DNA from: Scilla litardierei
Taxonomy: Eukaryota > Streptophyta > Magnoliopsida > Asparagales > Asparagaceae
Length of the DNA stretch: 64,000 nt
Assembly (NCBI GenBank): GCA_030789695.1
Contig: CM061134.1
Coordinates: 60,953,334 to 61,017,333, forward strand
Reading direction: 5' to 3'
The position numbers and the translations under genes were made by a program. Below, in pieces: positions 44,158 to 55,144 of this stretch. The notes beneath the pieces are model-generated. The model searched no databases. It saw nothing but the letters and a program-made list of their open reading frames with translations, and had not been told where the DNA came from. Position 1 is the first letter of the stretch. The number at the start of each line of letters is the position of its first letter.

Positions 44158-45755
44158 TGTCACGCCCCGCTTCCCAAAAACGTGGAGGCGAAGCGTGAGA
44201 AGGTCCGCTCAGACTTGAAGCTACAAAGCCACAAGTCCGATAAGCGTTAATTATCACAAAGTAGCAGGTCCCTGTAATGTGACTCGGAAACAACAATAAC
44301 AATAATAGAAAAAGAGGCAAATAATTAAAATTATTCAACTCAGAGTCCAGATATAAATTTAACAACCAGAAATGCCACCAGGCAAACAAAAGAGTCCAAA
44401 AAGAAAAGGCCTAGCATGGCCGACAAGGAAACTAACAACAACGGTGCTACTCATCGACAACAACACAACTAACAAGGAAGGAACAAAGAAACACTAGGAC
44501 TGGTCACCGGTGTCCTTGTACTCAACGTCAGCAACGGGATCGGGCACGAACTCCACGAACTCGTCACCCTCCACCGTAATCTCTGGCTCAGCAACTAACA
44601 TGCGTCACCCAAAGAGAAGGGGCACATGTCAGCAAGTCTACAAGACTTGTGCAAGGAAACTAAAGAAAAGTGGTAACAACCTAGCAGTTCTAGAGTATAT
44701 TATGACATGTCATTTTATGCAATGGAAACAACAGCAGTTCATGTTATGGCATGATTATAGCATGGCAAGTAAACATGGCATGGCAAGGAAACAATTACAT
44801 GACAAGTACAAGAATTGAAAGCACGTCGTGCACAGAGATTCCGCCCTTTGGCTAGAGTGGCTGTACGGGCCAACTCTTACGCTCAAGTGACCGTTTATCC
44901 CTACCCCTCCACGTGTGTCGAGCCAGGGCATTACCCCCGAACACGTAATGCTCGCTTCTGGATCACGAGCCAGGAAGTGTTTTTAACACGTATGGCGTAG
45001 GGTTATGCCCGCATAACGGGTGCCTAGCAGGTAACACGGAAACACGAATTTGTACAAGGATTTGTAGCGTGTGCTACGATGCAACATGCACATGATATGT
45101 AAAAATGGATGCACATGACAATTATTTGAAATGAAATTGCGTACCGTTTAAAGAAAATTAGACATGACAGGCAAATCTATGACATGGCATGACAAGGGAA
45201 ATTCTAGCTTCGTTGTCAAGCTAGAATTGAATTTGCGCCTAGACCGCTATCATTTCACGGTCTAGTCTCTTTCACGCTAAAACAAAGTATCGGCCTAAAA
45301 ACATGGCCGTGAGCAAGGTTGGCAAGTTTCACTTGCCTGTTACCGACGATGACGATCGACGGAAAACGTCTCACAACCTCTATTCTACGGGATGGGTTCG
45401 CTGTTACGGCAAAACAACATTAGAACGATCACCAAATCAGATTTCATAATAGAATCCTATATCGTCTAATGAATCGTTTTTAATTAGGGTTTCTAATTAC
45501 GGTGTGGGTTAAAAGAGATTAAGGGATAGATTCACTAACCGTAAGAGTAGCGAACGAATGACGCCAAAACAGATCTAGCTTCGGCGACGGATGAACGATC
45601 CTGGGAAGCTACGGCTGAAATCGAGATCCCGGCGGCCTAGAGAAGGTGGCCGGCGCAAGAAATGGCGAGAGGGAAGCTATGAGGAGGAAGGAAATGGCTT
45701 GAGGAATGTTGGGGATGATTTGGGGAAGAAATTGGCTCAGAAAGAATGAAGAAAG
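44158..45755 (-). repeat. Left (3') LTR of gypsy B, truncated
   Basis: Aligns with 55145-56745 at about 97% by eye. It stops in ..GAATGAAGAAAG at the junction with the Athila-like LTR. The terminal fold CACGCCCCGCTTCCC / GGAGGCGAAGCGTG is present. Small frames such as 44510-44818 are shadows in LTR sequence. Confidence 0.85.
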
Positions 45756-47513
45756 TGATCGCGCCCCGGATACACGTCCCGGAGCGGCGACACTGTAGTC
45801 TTACTGCAAGCGCACGGTGTAGCGGCGAGCGGGTATCGAACACAGGGAGGCCTAATAACAGTGTCTTCTTCAATCACCTGGCTATAAGAATAGTCGAGAA
45901 ATGTTCGCAGATATGCGGTCACAGTCGTTCAATTGTATAAAAGAAATAACAAATTAATAAAGACGCCTAAGGATAGGGACTCCCCGCTACTTGCCGTATC
46001 TCATCATTTTGATTCGTAGGTTTCACAATTGCTAGACTTGAAATTCGGGTGAACTAGTTGCAATTAAATGTAGAACCAAGCTCACGCTCTCGCGCTATTG
46101 TCGGTCTATAGCAAACCTAGGGTAGGGTCCAATCTCTTGCAAACCCTAACCTAGGCAAACTAGCATGAAGAACAACATCATCGTTCAATCGTATCTCGAG
46201 CCCACTCTCGTGCAAACTCGAGCTACGACCAAGGATTGGGATAGTTCCTACCCGCCCAATCTCTTGTAAACGGGTATTGGTATAAAATTACAATTGAAAA
46301 CCCTAGTTTCGGTCCAATCTTTTGCAAACCGATTCCGGAGAAATTCAATTGCAAACCAATTCGAATTTCTACGGCTTCCTTTCAATTGCAACCCTAATCA
46401 ATCCTAGCAATTATTTCACCAATTCATCACAAATTAGAAATTGGGCTCGTAGGGTTCATCCCTACGCCCTAAGACGATGGAACTACTCACAATTCATAAT
46501 CAAATCCAATAGAAATTCACAAGTAAAATGAATGGAATTCATAGCTATATTCAATAAATCAATAAAAATGGGGTTTTTGAGAGAGAGAGAGACAAACCAA
46601 TGAAGAACAAGATAGCATCCAACAAAATATCACTTTTCTCTCCTCCCTCAAAGCTAAATCTAATTCCTAAAAAGTTAATCTAAAAAGGCTGCAAAAAGTT
46701 CTGAAAAAGCTCTCTAAACTAGGTTAAAAACTGGGGTTAAATACCCCCCAAAATCGCCCAAAAAATCCTGACGAAAATGCCCCTGCGCAGCCTCAAAATC
46801 ACAGTTTACGCTACAGGCAGCACGGCTCACTCGGCCGAGTGACAAATGTCACTCGGCCGAGTGATAGACCCTGACGGATTCCAGAGAGTTGGGGGTCTTG
46901 GGGGTCGTCTCCTCGGGATTCGCTCGGCCGAGTGACTTTTCTTCACTCGGCCGATGGGCGTTCTTCACTCGGGCGGACGGTCATTCGTCACTCGACCGAG
47001 TCGGTCTTTGGGGCTGACTGACGGATTCCAGAGAGTTGGACGTTTTTGGTTACCGTCGTCTTGGCTCCACTCGGGCGAGGGGTGGCTCGGTACTCGGCCG
47101 AGTGGTCTGGCGATGCTCGGCCGAGTGCACGCTGATATTAGCTCTGTTGCGTGCCCGTTCGGGCCGACCGAGCGGGCTGTCTATGCTCGGCCGAGTGACT
47201 CCTTCACTCGGCCGAGTGGCATGCTGAAAATGCCCATTCTTCGTATTTTTGCCTCCTCGTAGCTCCTACGACGTTCTTTCTTCTTCCACTCCTCTCCAAT
47301 CACAGAATACCCCTCAAGAGAGTCGTCGGTGACACTCCGGAGTGGGTGCATCTCAGAATCACTCCAAATCGCTCCAAATATCCTGAAATACGACATAAAC
47401 AACAAACCGTGAAAAGCATCGCAATATTGTCGAATAAACGTGAAAAACACAATTTGAGCGATCTAAATGGCATGCAATCATGCAGAAAAAAGGTATAAAA
47501 TACGGAGTGATCA
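45756..47513 (-). repeat. Left (3') LTR of the Athila-like composite
   Basis: 1758 bp with inverted ends TGATC...GATCA. An array of CACTCGGCCGAGTG palindromes runs from 46828 to 47219, with a weak TATA-like TATTTAA at 46737-46743 (- strand). Several 'caatctcttgcaaac' phrases recur in the 46100-46340 part. Confidence 0.85.
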
Positions 47514-49445
47514 AAATCCCCCAAGCTTACCTCTTACTCGTCCTCGAGGAAGATGAGTAAAAAGCGAACTCGGTGGACAAAGATAAAATAAAAACGATGG
47601 AGAAATGGAAAACGAAAAAATGAAAAACAAAGTAGAAAATGAAGAGGGAAGTCGCTAGATCATTTTTCTCAGGACGTGGGTTTTGCTTACTCATATAGCA
47701 TGCATCGAATATAAAACACGTGTCAAAGACTTTTATTTTGATATCATAGTATAATGGTGCATTTGAAATAGAAAACCCAAGAATATCAATATAGCATGAA
47801 AAACGGAATAATTCTAAGATTAACATCGTCTGAAGCATCTAAAGCGGTATACAATATCGTAGATCACACACTTTTCAATTGAATGCTTTCTATAGGGAGT
47901 ATAAGAGATATCACACGATAGAGTAGTAAGAAAGAAAAAATGTGGTTTTCATGAAATGAATGCTAAGCGTAGATTTCTGGATTTCGTGAAACTTTAGCAA
48001 TCTCACCGAGTATAAAATATTACTTAGCCTAGGTCGTCATGCACCGTCAGGTAGTCACTCTCTCACACATCATCGGATTCTCTCCCCCAAGCTTATCTAT
48101 AAGCGTGGTGGCATATACAAAACAATATTTACATCCCCGTTGCTTATGAAGCTCCAAAAATCAAAGAAAACAAAAAATAGAAGCAAAATAAGGAAGAAAG
48201 AGAGAAAGGATATGAGATGGGATCGTTTTCGAACTTCTTTTCTCTTTTCTTTTCTTATTCTCAAATCTTTTTCTTTTTCTTTTTCTCTTTTTTTTCATAT
48301 TTACACAAATGATCCCAAATCAAAGAGAATGATATAAAAGTATTTTTTTCTTTGGGTTTTGGGGAATTTGGAGCATGTGATATAATAACGGGGGAATGCC
48401 GATAATAGAGTCGCTAAGGGGAGATTCACCAATGAATTTAAAATAGAGAAATTACGTTCAAGATATGTGGAGAAAGAAATAAATGTATCTCTCAGTTCAC
48501 TCTATAGGACGTGCATGACAACTTCAGCAGGGTAATCTAATCTACTCAGTTTGATCTCAGAAAGTAAACTAATCCAGATTTATCAATGCTAGCAGACATT
48601 CAATCAACCTGAAGTGAAGCGTACAAATCATGCAATAAGAAGTGATATGAGAAAAGAAAGCAGTACTCCAGATATAAGCATCAATGCGTGAATCTTGGTG
48701 TGTTTTCTACGATAGCATACATATGAATCATCAGACATCAGCTAATAATAGAATTTCATACATTTTCATACAGCAAAAGAGGGTGGGTTACTATTTCTAA
48801 ATGCAAAGCAGAACATAGCATATGATATCAGAAATAAAAAGCTATGACACGACAAATATAGCATGCATATAGAGAAAAGCTAACACCACGTCATCATCAT
48901 CACAGAAAAGTCATCTCTAGCAGGAGATGAAAGAAATAAAGACAAAATAAAATAAAAAATATTTACAATGCAGCACACAAAGAAAATAAGAAAAACGTGA
49001 TGTATGGTAAAAAAGAAAAAACGTGATGAAAAATGGGTGCAAAAGCGGGAAAAACGTGGAAAAACTAAAAATAAAGGTGATAAAAGCGGAAAGCGTGAGA
49101 ACTCACTCCCCCAAGCTAAAGTGCACAGTGTCCTCAATGTGCGAAGTGTGGCACACCGAGAGACGGGTAATGGGTGGGGGGTGGTGATGCATGCATGATA
49201 AAAAGAAATAAAAATAATAAAATGAAAAATATGATGCGGATGTGATGCATGCAAGGATAAGAGTGATGCAGATATGTGTGTCACCAAAAATACTCTCCCT
49301 CACTCCCGAAAAAGGATATAGAATGATATGATCAAAATGTGGACAAAAATAGTGATGTGAGGAGGGGTGGGCAAAAAATCATCAGGACCAAGCAGAGAAT
49401 GGGCAGCATGACGGCAAAAAAATATCAATGGCATTAAGGGTGTGC
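47514..49445 (-). other. 3' non-coding region of the Athila-like element
   Basis: It begins with a PPT (AAGCTTGGGGG on the - strand, 47517-47527) next to the LTR. The phrase CCCCCAAGCTTA or a close form recurs near 48085 and 49108. A pyrimidine-rich stretch lies at 48225-48300. No gene is supported. Confidence 0.7.
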
Positions 49446-51521
49446 CTAAGCTGGTGGTGCTGCGCCATCTACGTCCTGAGGCGGAGGTGGGGGTGGTAGT
49501 GGCTGGGTAACAGTCTGCTGGGTGGGTGGTGGTGGGGGTGGTGGGCGTGGAACAGTCTGCTGGGTGGGTGGTGGTCGTGGCAGTCGCTCAAGAATCTGGG
49601 TCAGGCAAAAGTGAATGCCGGGAAGTAGCTCGAGGCGGTGCTGCATGGCGGTGACTGTGGAAGACATAGCCCTAAAATCGCCCCTGAGTCCACTCATCGC
49701 CCCCTCAAGAGCACGAACGCTCTGAACTAAGGCGTCAGGGGGTGGTGGAGCGGAGGGACGGACAGGTCTAGGCTGAGCAGGTCGGGGCTGTCTGATACGG
49801 GCAGTGTAGGTGATCGGGACAACAGGCATGGGTGGAAAGGGGGCTGTGCTCACTAGTGGATGACCAGCCTTAGTGCGAGGCTGGGATGCAGGTTGGTGTG
49901 AGGTGGAAGCAGCAGCAGTGGAAGACAAAATCGGTGACGAGGCAGCAAGAGAGGTCAGTGACACAGACGTAGGGACAGACGTCAAGACACTCTCAGATAG
50001 GATAGCTACGGTAGAGACAGAAGGGTCGACCGCTGGGGGGGAAGTGTGGGGTCCAAAAGGTGAGACCCCAGCGGAGATCAAAGTGGATAGGGTCTCCACG
50101 ACGGAAGCAAAGGAAGACTCACCGCTCTCAAGTATGGTGGGTGGATGCTCGGGTAGCAGAGAGGTGAGGGGATCAACCGACAGGGGCACATCAGTGGTGG
50201 GGGTGGTGGTAGACGTGGTGGCAGTGGAGGACGACTCAGCAACTGTACTCCCGACACCGACAGAAGTGTGGACAGAGGTGTCGGGAGCGACAAAAAGTGC
50301 AGGCTCAGGCTGAGGGATCACAGGGTCTACAGGTGCAGGGGGTGCCTGCTCAGCCTCCTCGGCCTCAAGCACGTAGGCGGCGGGGATCAGGAGATCCATT
50401 GCCGGAAGCCAGTCCTCGTGTGCTGGTCCTATGTGTGTCCGAGCGGGGCTCGGGAGGATCATGTAGTCAGCACCGAAGGGACCGTGCAACCATACCCAGT
50501 GCCGCTGGCCGTGGGGACGAAGCATCTTCATCCGGGCCATGAAGTCTATCGAAATTGAAGTGGGGCCCGAATGTCGACGCAGGTCGGCCGGAAGGTCCTC
50601 GTCGGTCATCAGGGCTAACAGGGTGATCAGGCCGCCGCAACATATTGGGGAGTGAGCGCCCACCGATACGATGATGCGGTCCAGAAACCAGCTTGCGACG
50701 TCAATCTCAACGACGGGGACCATCGTAACACCATCCCTATCCAGAACTCTGGGGCGAGTCATCGCGTAGAGCATATAGAGCTCAGGCGTCGACATCGTCC
50801 CAGGCTCATACCTCGCTAGAAAGGTGGTCGCCATAAGGCGCTGTGCTATGCGGAGGCAGGGGTGGACTATGGCCGAGGCCTTGGCCCTACTAGGGTCAAA
50901 GGCATGTGGTAAACCCGTGATCCTGGCCCAAAAGGCATGTGAATCGAAAGATGGGGGATGGATGTGTGTGGGGGCGTAGGCTCGGTCGGGCGCGGGGACA
51001 GCGGGCCACTGAAAGAATGCTCTGAGCATATCGAGAGTGATCTGACACTCTCAATCCATGAGTCTAAAGGAGCATCCCTCAGCGGTCCGGGCGATCGAGC
51101 TGAGTACCTCGAGTGTCGGACGGACATAGGTGTCCGCCGACACAGACAGAAAATCTCGCCAGCCCATGTTGTCGTACAACATGAGCATCCCCTCAAGTAC
51201 CCCCAAGCGGTCTAAGTCTGCTAAATGGGCGAACCTGTAGGGTACTATCAGGCGCTGGGCGATACGCTCAAAGCGGACGTGCTGTGCGTCGTCTCTGAAC
51301 GTGATGCCCAGTGGCCCGACGGCTGGAGCCGGTGGCGGCTGTGCGTGAATGGGATCGGCTGGAAGTGGCTGCGGGTGGATGGGGTCGGTTGGTAATGGCT
51401 GTGTTGGGTGAGGTGGTGAAGGTGGAGGGGAGTCCTCCCTAGCGTGGGAGGGGCCGGGCTCATCCGTCCGCTTCCGCTTAGCGGAAGTTCCCCGAGTGCG
51501 TGGCCGTGTACAGGGCGGCAT
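49446..51521 (-). pseudogene. ATHILA ORF-1-type gene (one internal stop)
   Basis: A 691-codon gene from ATG 51519-51521, broken only by a TGA at 51051-51053. After a Pro-rich N-terminus comes the recognisable ATHILA ORF-1 core: LYDNMGWRDFLSVSADTYVRPTLEVLSS, SFRLMD.., MLRAFFQWP, FWARITG, SRAKASAIVHPCLRIAQRLMATT, and ELYMLYAMTRP followed by VDVASWFLDRI-like and GGLITLLALM. The C-terminal half is Ser/Thr/Pro-rich, with a short heptad region (VRALEGAMSGLRGDFRAMSS) and poly-Pro (RPPPPPPPTQQ). In Athila elements this type of ORF lies between pol and the 3' LTR. Its function is unknown. Confidence 0.85.
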
Positions 51522-52056
51522 GTGTGCCCTGAACGCTCACCCAACTAATATAAAATGCGGCGTGCTAAAAAGATGGAACGAAGGTACCTGAACACGCCGC
51601 GAGAGCAAAACAACGGGTAGGTGCGAAGACGCCGCCTCCACGAAGCCAATAGCGCGTCTGAGAGCTCCCCTGAGCTCCCCCAAGATAGCCTGCGCATCAA
51701 ACAATAATATCAGCGTATAAAATTCAAAATACATGGGGGAGATGGGGTATAACAGATAAATAAAGAAATCGATTTGAGTTAGGGGCTCAATGGGTACTCG
51801 GATCGTCAAAAATGGGGAGAAAATAGGATTTTACGCGAAATAGGGGTTACCGACGATCGGCCGGCAGTGAGGGAGGTTGCCGGCGGTGGGGGGTGGTCGC
51901 CGGAGCGGTCGTCGGCGGTGGGTCGGCGATCGGGGCCGGCGGCGGCTTGAATCGGGCGAGGGGGTAGCGTCGCGGGAGAGGGAAGCTGAAGGGGCGCGGG
52001 CTCGGGCGAGAAAAGTGATTTTGGGCGTTTCGAAAATCGCGCCGACCCGCAGTCCC

Positions 52057-52063
52057 TTATATA
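52057..52063 (-). promoter_or_regulatory. TATA box upstream of the ATHILA ORF-1-type gene
   Basis: TATATAA on the - strand (context CCTATATAAGGG), directly downstream of the palindromic array 52076-52210 and about 535 bp upstream of the ORF start. The same order, array then TATATAAG (52862-52868), occurs in the U3 of the right LTR. Confidence 0.6.
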
Positions 52064-52075
52064 GGAGTAGTTACG

Positions 52076-52210
52076 ACTCGGCCGAGTGACTCTGACACTC
52101 GGCCGAGTGACGTAACGAAAAAAAATGATTTTAAAAACTCCTCGCCACTTACGACTCGGCCGAGTGGCTTTGCCACCCTCGGTTGAGTGGATAAATTCCA
52201 TTCGGCCGAG
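52076..52210. repeat. Internal CTCGGCCGAGTG palindromic array
   Basis: At least four copies of TCGGCCGAGTG in CACTCGGCCGAGTG-type palindromes, the motif of the U3 arrays in the two LTRs (46828-47219 and about 52964-53478). It sits between the deletion junction at about 52210 and the TATA box. Confidence 0.8.
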
Positions 52211-53780
52211 TGGCACAAACCCTAGCCTAAGCCACTAGCATTAGGATCAACATCATCGTTCAATCGCCCCTCGAGCCCACTCTCGTGCAAACTCGAGTTA
52301 CGATCTAGGTTGTGATAGTTCGTATTCGTCCAATCTCTTGCAAACGAATATGGGTATAGATTTATAATAAAAATCCTAGCTTTGGTCCAATCTCTTGCAA
52401 ACCAAGTCTAGAGAATCTCGATTATAAACCTAAATCGAATATCTAGGCCTTCCCATCGATTAGAATCCAATCTCTTGCAAACCCTAGATCGATGGAAATC
52501 CCTAGCTATCCGTAATAAATCAATCACAACCTAACCTCCTAGCAATTCTAGTAATTTAGAAATTCATTCATCACAAATATGAAATTAGATCCATAGGGTT
52601 CATCCACATGCCCTGGAACACCAAATCTACTCAAGCATAGCAACAACGATATAGGAATCAATAAAAACAATTGCTTGCATGTAAAAAGATAGCAAATCAA
52701 AGATTCAAATTATAAGAATAGAAATACTTAGCTTTGATGAAGAATTCCAATCCAAATACAAGATTTTTGATCCAAGAGGGGGCCTAGGGCATGGCCTAAC
52801 CTCTAAAAATAACTCTAAGAAAACATAATGGGAACCTCCCTCAATGATGGCTACAAAAACCTTATATAGTCTCCCTAAAACCCTAGCAAATAACCCTAGA
52901 AAACCCCTCAAATTCGTGCCCAAAACAGCCCAAACCGCAACTTAAAATCTGGGCCCGCCGCCGACTCGGCCGAGTGGAACATGTGACTCGGCCGAGTGGA
53001 AATTCCAGCACTGCAGCGTCAACTTGCAGAAATTCTCCAGATTTCATCCGACCTCCGATTGGCGCGTTCTTGGCGGCGTTGGAACCGTCATGAGTCTACT
53101 ATCCATAAAAAATATGAGAAAAATACTTTGATTGCTGGAATGATAGCAGATTTTAAAAGAGTGAACGGTTGTCTGAAAATCTGGGCGTTACGAGTCCTCG
53201 GCGTCACTCGGCCGAGTGGCAAATGTCACTCGGCCGAGGGGCTTTTGGTACTCGGCCGAGTTGGAGCTCGTAGTCGACTGACGGATTACAGTAAGTCTGG
53301 TCTTTTGGATGCCGTCGTTCGTGTGCCACTCGGGCGAGTGGTGTCTCCATACTCGGCCGAGTGGGATGTCGTCACTCGGCTGAGTGCACGCTAATCTTCA
53401 AGTAATTGCGTGTCTGATCTGGCCGGCCGAGTGGGCTTCTTTCCTCGACCGAGTGAGTCCTTCACTCGGTCGAGTGGCATGTTGAAAATGCCCAAACTTC
53501 ATCTTTTTGCTTCCCCGTCGCTCCTACGACGTTCGTTCTTCTTCCACCCGTCTTCTATCGCTGATATGTCCTCAATAAGTCCATGAGCGATGCTCCGTTA
53601 TGCGTGCAAGTCCTTTAAGCTCATTTTTGCTCCCAATTGCTCATATTTCCTAAAATCTGACAAAAACAGGAAATAGTGAAAAGTAACACAATATCATCGA
53701 ATAATCGTGAAAATCGTAATATGAGCAACCGAAATGGCATGCAAATATGCAGAAAAAAGGTGTAAAATATGGAGTGATCA
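52210..53780 (-). repeat. Right LTR of the Athila-like composite, truncated
   Basis: Aligns with 46139-47513 but lacks the first ~385 bp and the adjoining PBS. It contains TATATAAG at 52862-52868, the palindromic array from about 52964 to 53478 and the LTR end GGAGTGATCA at 53780. It is only about three-quarters identical to the left LTR by eye. Confidence 0.8.
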
Positions 53781-53859
53781 GCAGAAAAACATATGCAAGC
53801 AACCAAACATAATCTAATAACTAAAACTAACTAAGGAAAGAAACATCTAGATTGAGGGT

Positions 53860-54994
53860 TACCTGCAATAACCTCATCCACCGCCTCGGTCTCAACAGCA
53901 GTCATCAGAAACGCCTGTCGCCTCGGCTAAACAGCCTGCTGAAAAGCCTGCCTCTGCGGAACGAGAGGCGCTCCCTATCCAACAGGAACAGGTGCTCTCT
54001 GCTGCAACGGCTGAGCTGCAACAGGCCCCTTCCACGGCTGCTTGGACTTCGGGTAGTCCTTCATGGCGTGCGCAGGATCACCACAAATCAAGCACTGTCC
54101 CAACATCTTCCGGCACTGATCCTTGACATGCATAGTCTTGCCACAGAAATGGCAAGTCTTCAGAGTAGGATGTCCTCCGGGCCTCTTGAACTGTACCGGC
54201 TGATTAGGCCCGAACCCTGGTCTCATCGCTGCTCTGGCCTGCTCCACAGGCCTCTTCCCAGCTCCAGAAATCAGTCCTCTCTTCTGGTTCACGATCTTCT
54301 CCTGCCTCTTCGCCGCAATCAAAACATTCTGATAGGTCTCCACATCAGAAGAAGTCACATAGCTCTGAAGATCCAAAGAAAGCCCCTGCAGAAACCTCTG
54401 GGCTCTCTCATCAGCATCCTGCATCATCTTCGGTGCGAAACGACTCAGCCTGGTGAACTCCTGGTGGTACTGGTCCACCGTCAAGCTCCCCTGCTTCAGG
54501 TCAATGAAGCGCTGTGCCATCTCCCTCCTGGCAGCCTTCGGAAAATATTCCTCATCAAATCTGGACTTGAAGGTAGCCCATGATATCGTCTCCTCAAGCA
54601 ACTCCTCCTCGGCATCCCACCAGTTCCGAGCGTTATCTTTGAGCTGTCTCTTCGCCAAGTCAAGCCATCCAGCAGGGTCAACCTTCGACATCTTCAAGTT
54701 GTCCTCCATGTTCCTGGTTCATTCATCCGCAGCCAGAGGTCCTTCGTTCCCATCAAAGTAGGCAGGACCTAGTTCCCGAAACTGCTTCGCTCCGGGCTCG
54801 AAGCGAGGGACATTCTGAACAGGCTGCGCTGCTCGAGCAGGTGGAACATTCCGGGCATTCTGCAGCATCCCCTGCTGCACCTGCATCATCTGATGCATCA
54901 TCCGCATGATCTCCCCGTTGGTGGGCTCCCGGCCCGACTCCTCGACACGAGGGGGCACACCACCACCAGCACGGGTATTCCGTCTTCCGGCCAT
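53860..54994 (-). pseudogene. gag: gypsy B Gag with start of protease
   Basis: It starts MAGRRNTRAGGGVPP (54994), followed by a Met/Gln-rich region, GPAYFDGNEGPLAADE and a TGA at 54719-54721 where Trp is expected. The Retrotrans_gag domain follows (WLDLAKRQLKDNARNWWDAE, ATFKSRFDEEYFPKAARREM). The first zinc knuckle CHFCGKTMHVKDQC is intact; the second (CLICGDPAHAMKDY) has lost its last Cys to Tyr. A frame break at about 53974 leads to AFLMTAVETEAVDEVIAG, which normally precedes the protease. The rest is absent beyond 53781. Confidence 0.88.
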
Positions 54995-55144
54995 CTATTG
55001 ACACAGGAAAAACGAAACAAATCAGACTCTCAGCCATATGACTCGGTGTTGAAATTGTTTATCGGACATTTTATAATTCTTATCGTTGTTCCGATTAAGT
55101 CACAATTACAAAAAATAGGGACCTGCATGGGCCACCAAAGAAAC

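Larger units (their letters stand above)
45756..53780 (-). mobile_element. Athila-like Ty3/gypsy composite, gag and pol missing
   Basis: Left LTR 45756-47513 (TGATCGCG...GAGTGATCA), a 3' non-coding region, a large ATHILA ORF-1-type gene (49446-51521), a palindromic array with TATA box, and a truncated right LTR (about 52210-53780). No gag, protease, RT, integrase or PBS is present. The two LTRs differ by roughly a quarter of positions by eye, and the flanks do not match (GAAAG left, GCAGA right). I therefore infer a product of recombination between two related elements rather than one insertion. Confidence 0.78.

Noticed and set aside
51806..52216. 136-codon frame upstream of the ATHILA ORF-1-type gene
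   Set aside because: It runs through the palindromic array and its TATA box. Composition reflects the CGGCCGAG repeats and no family resemblance is seen.
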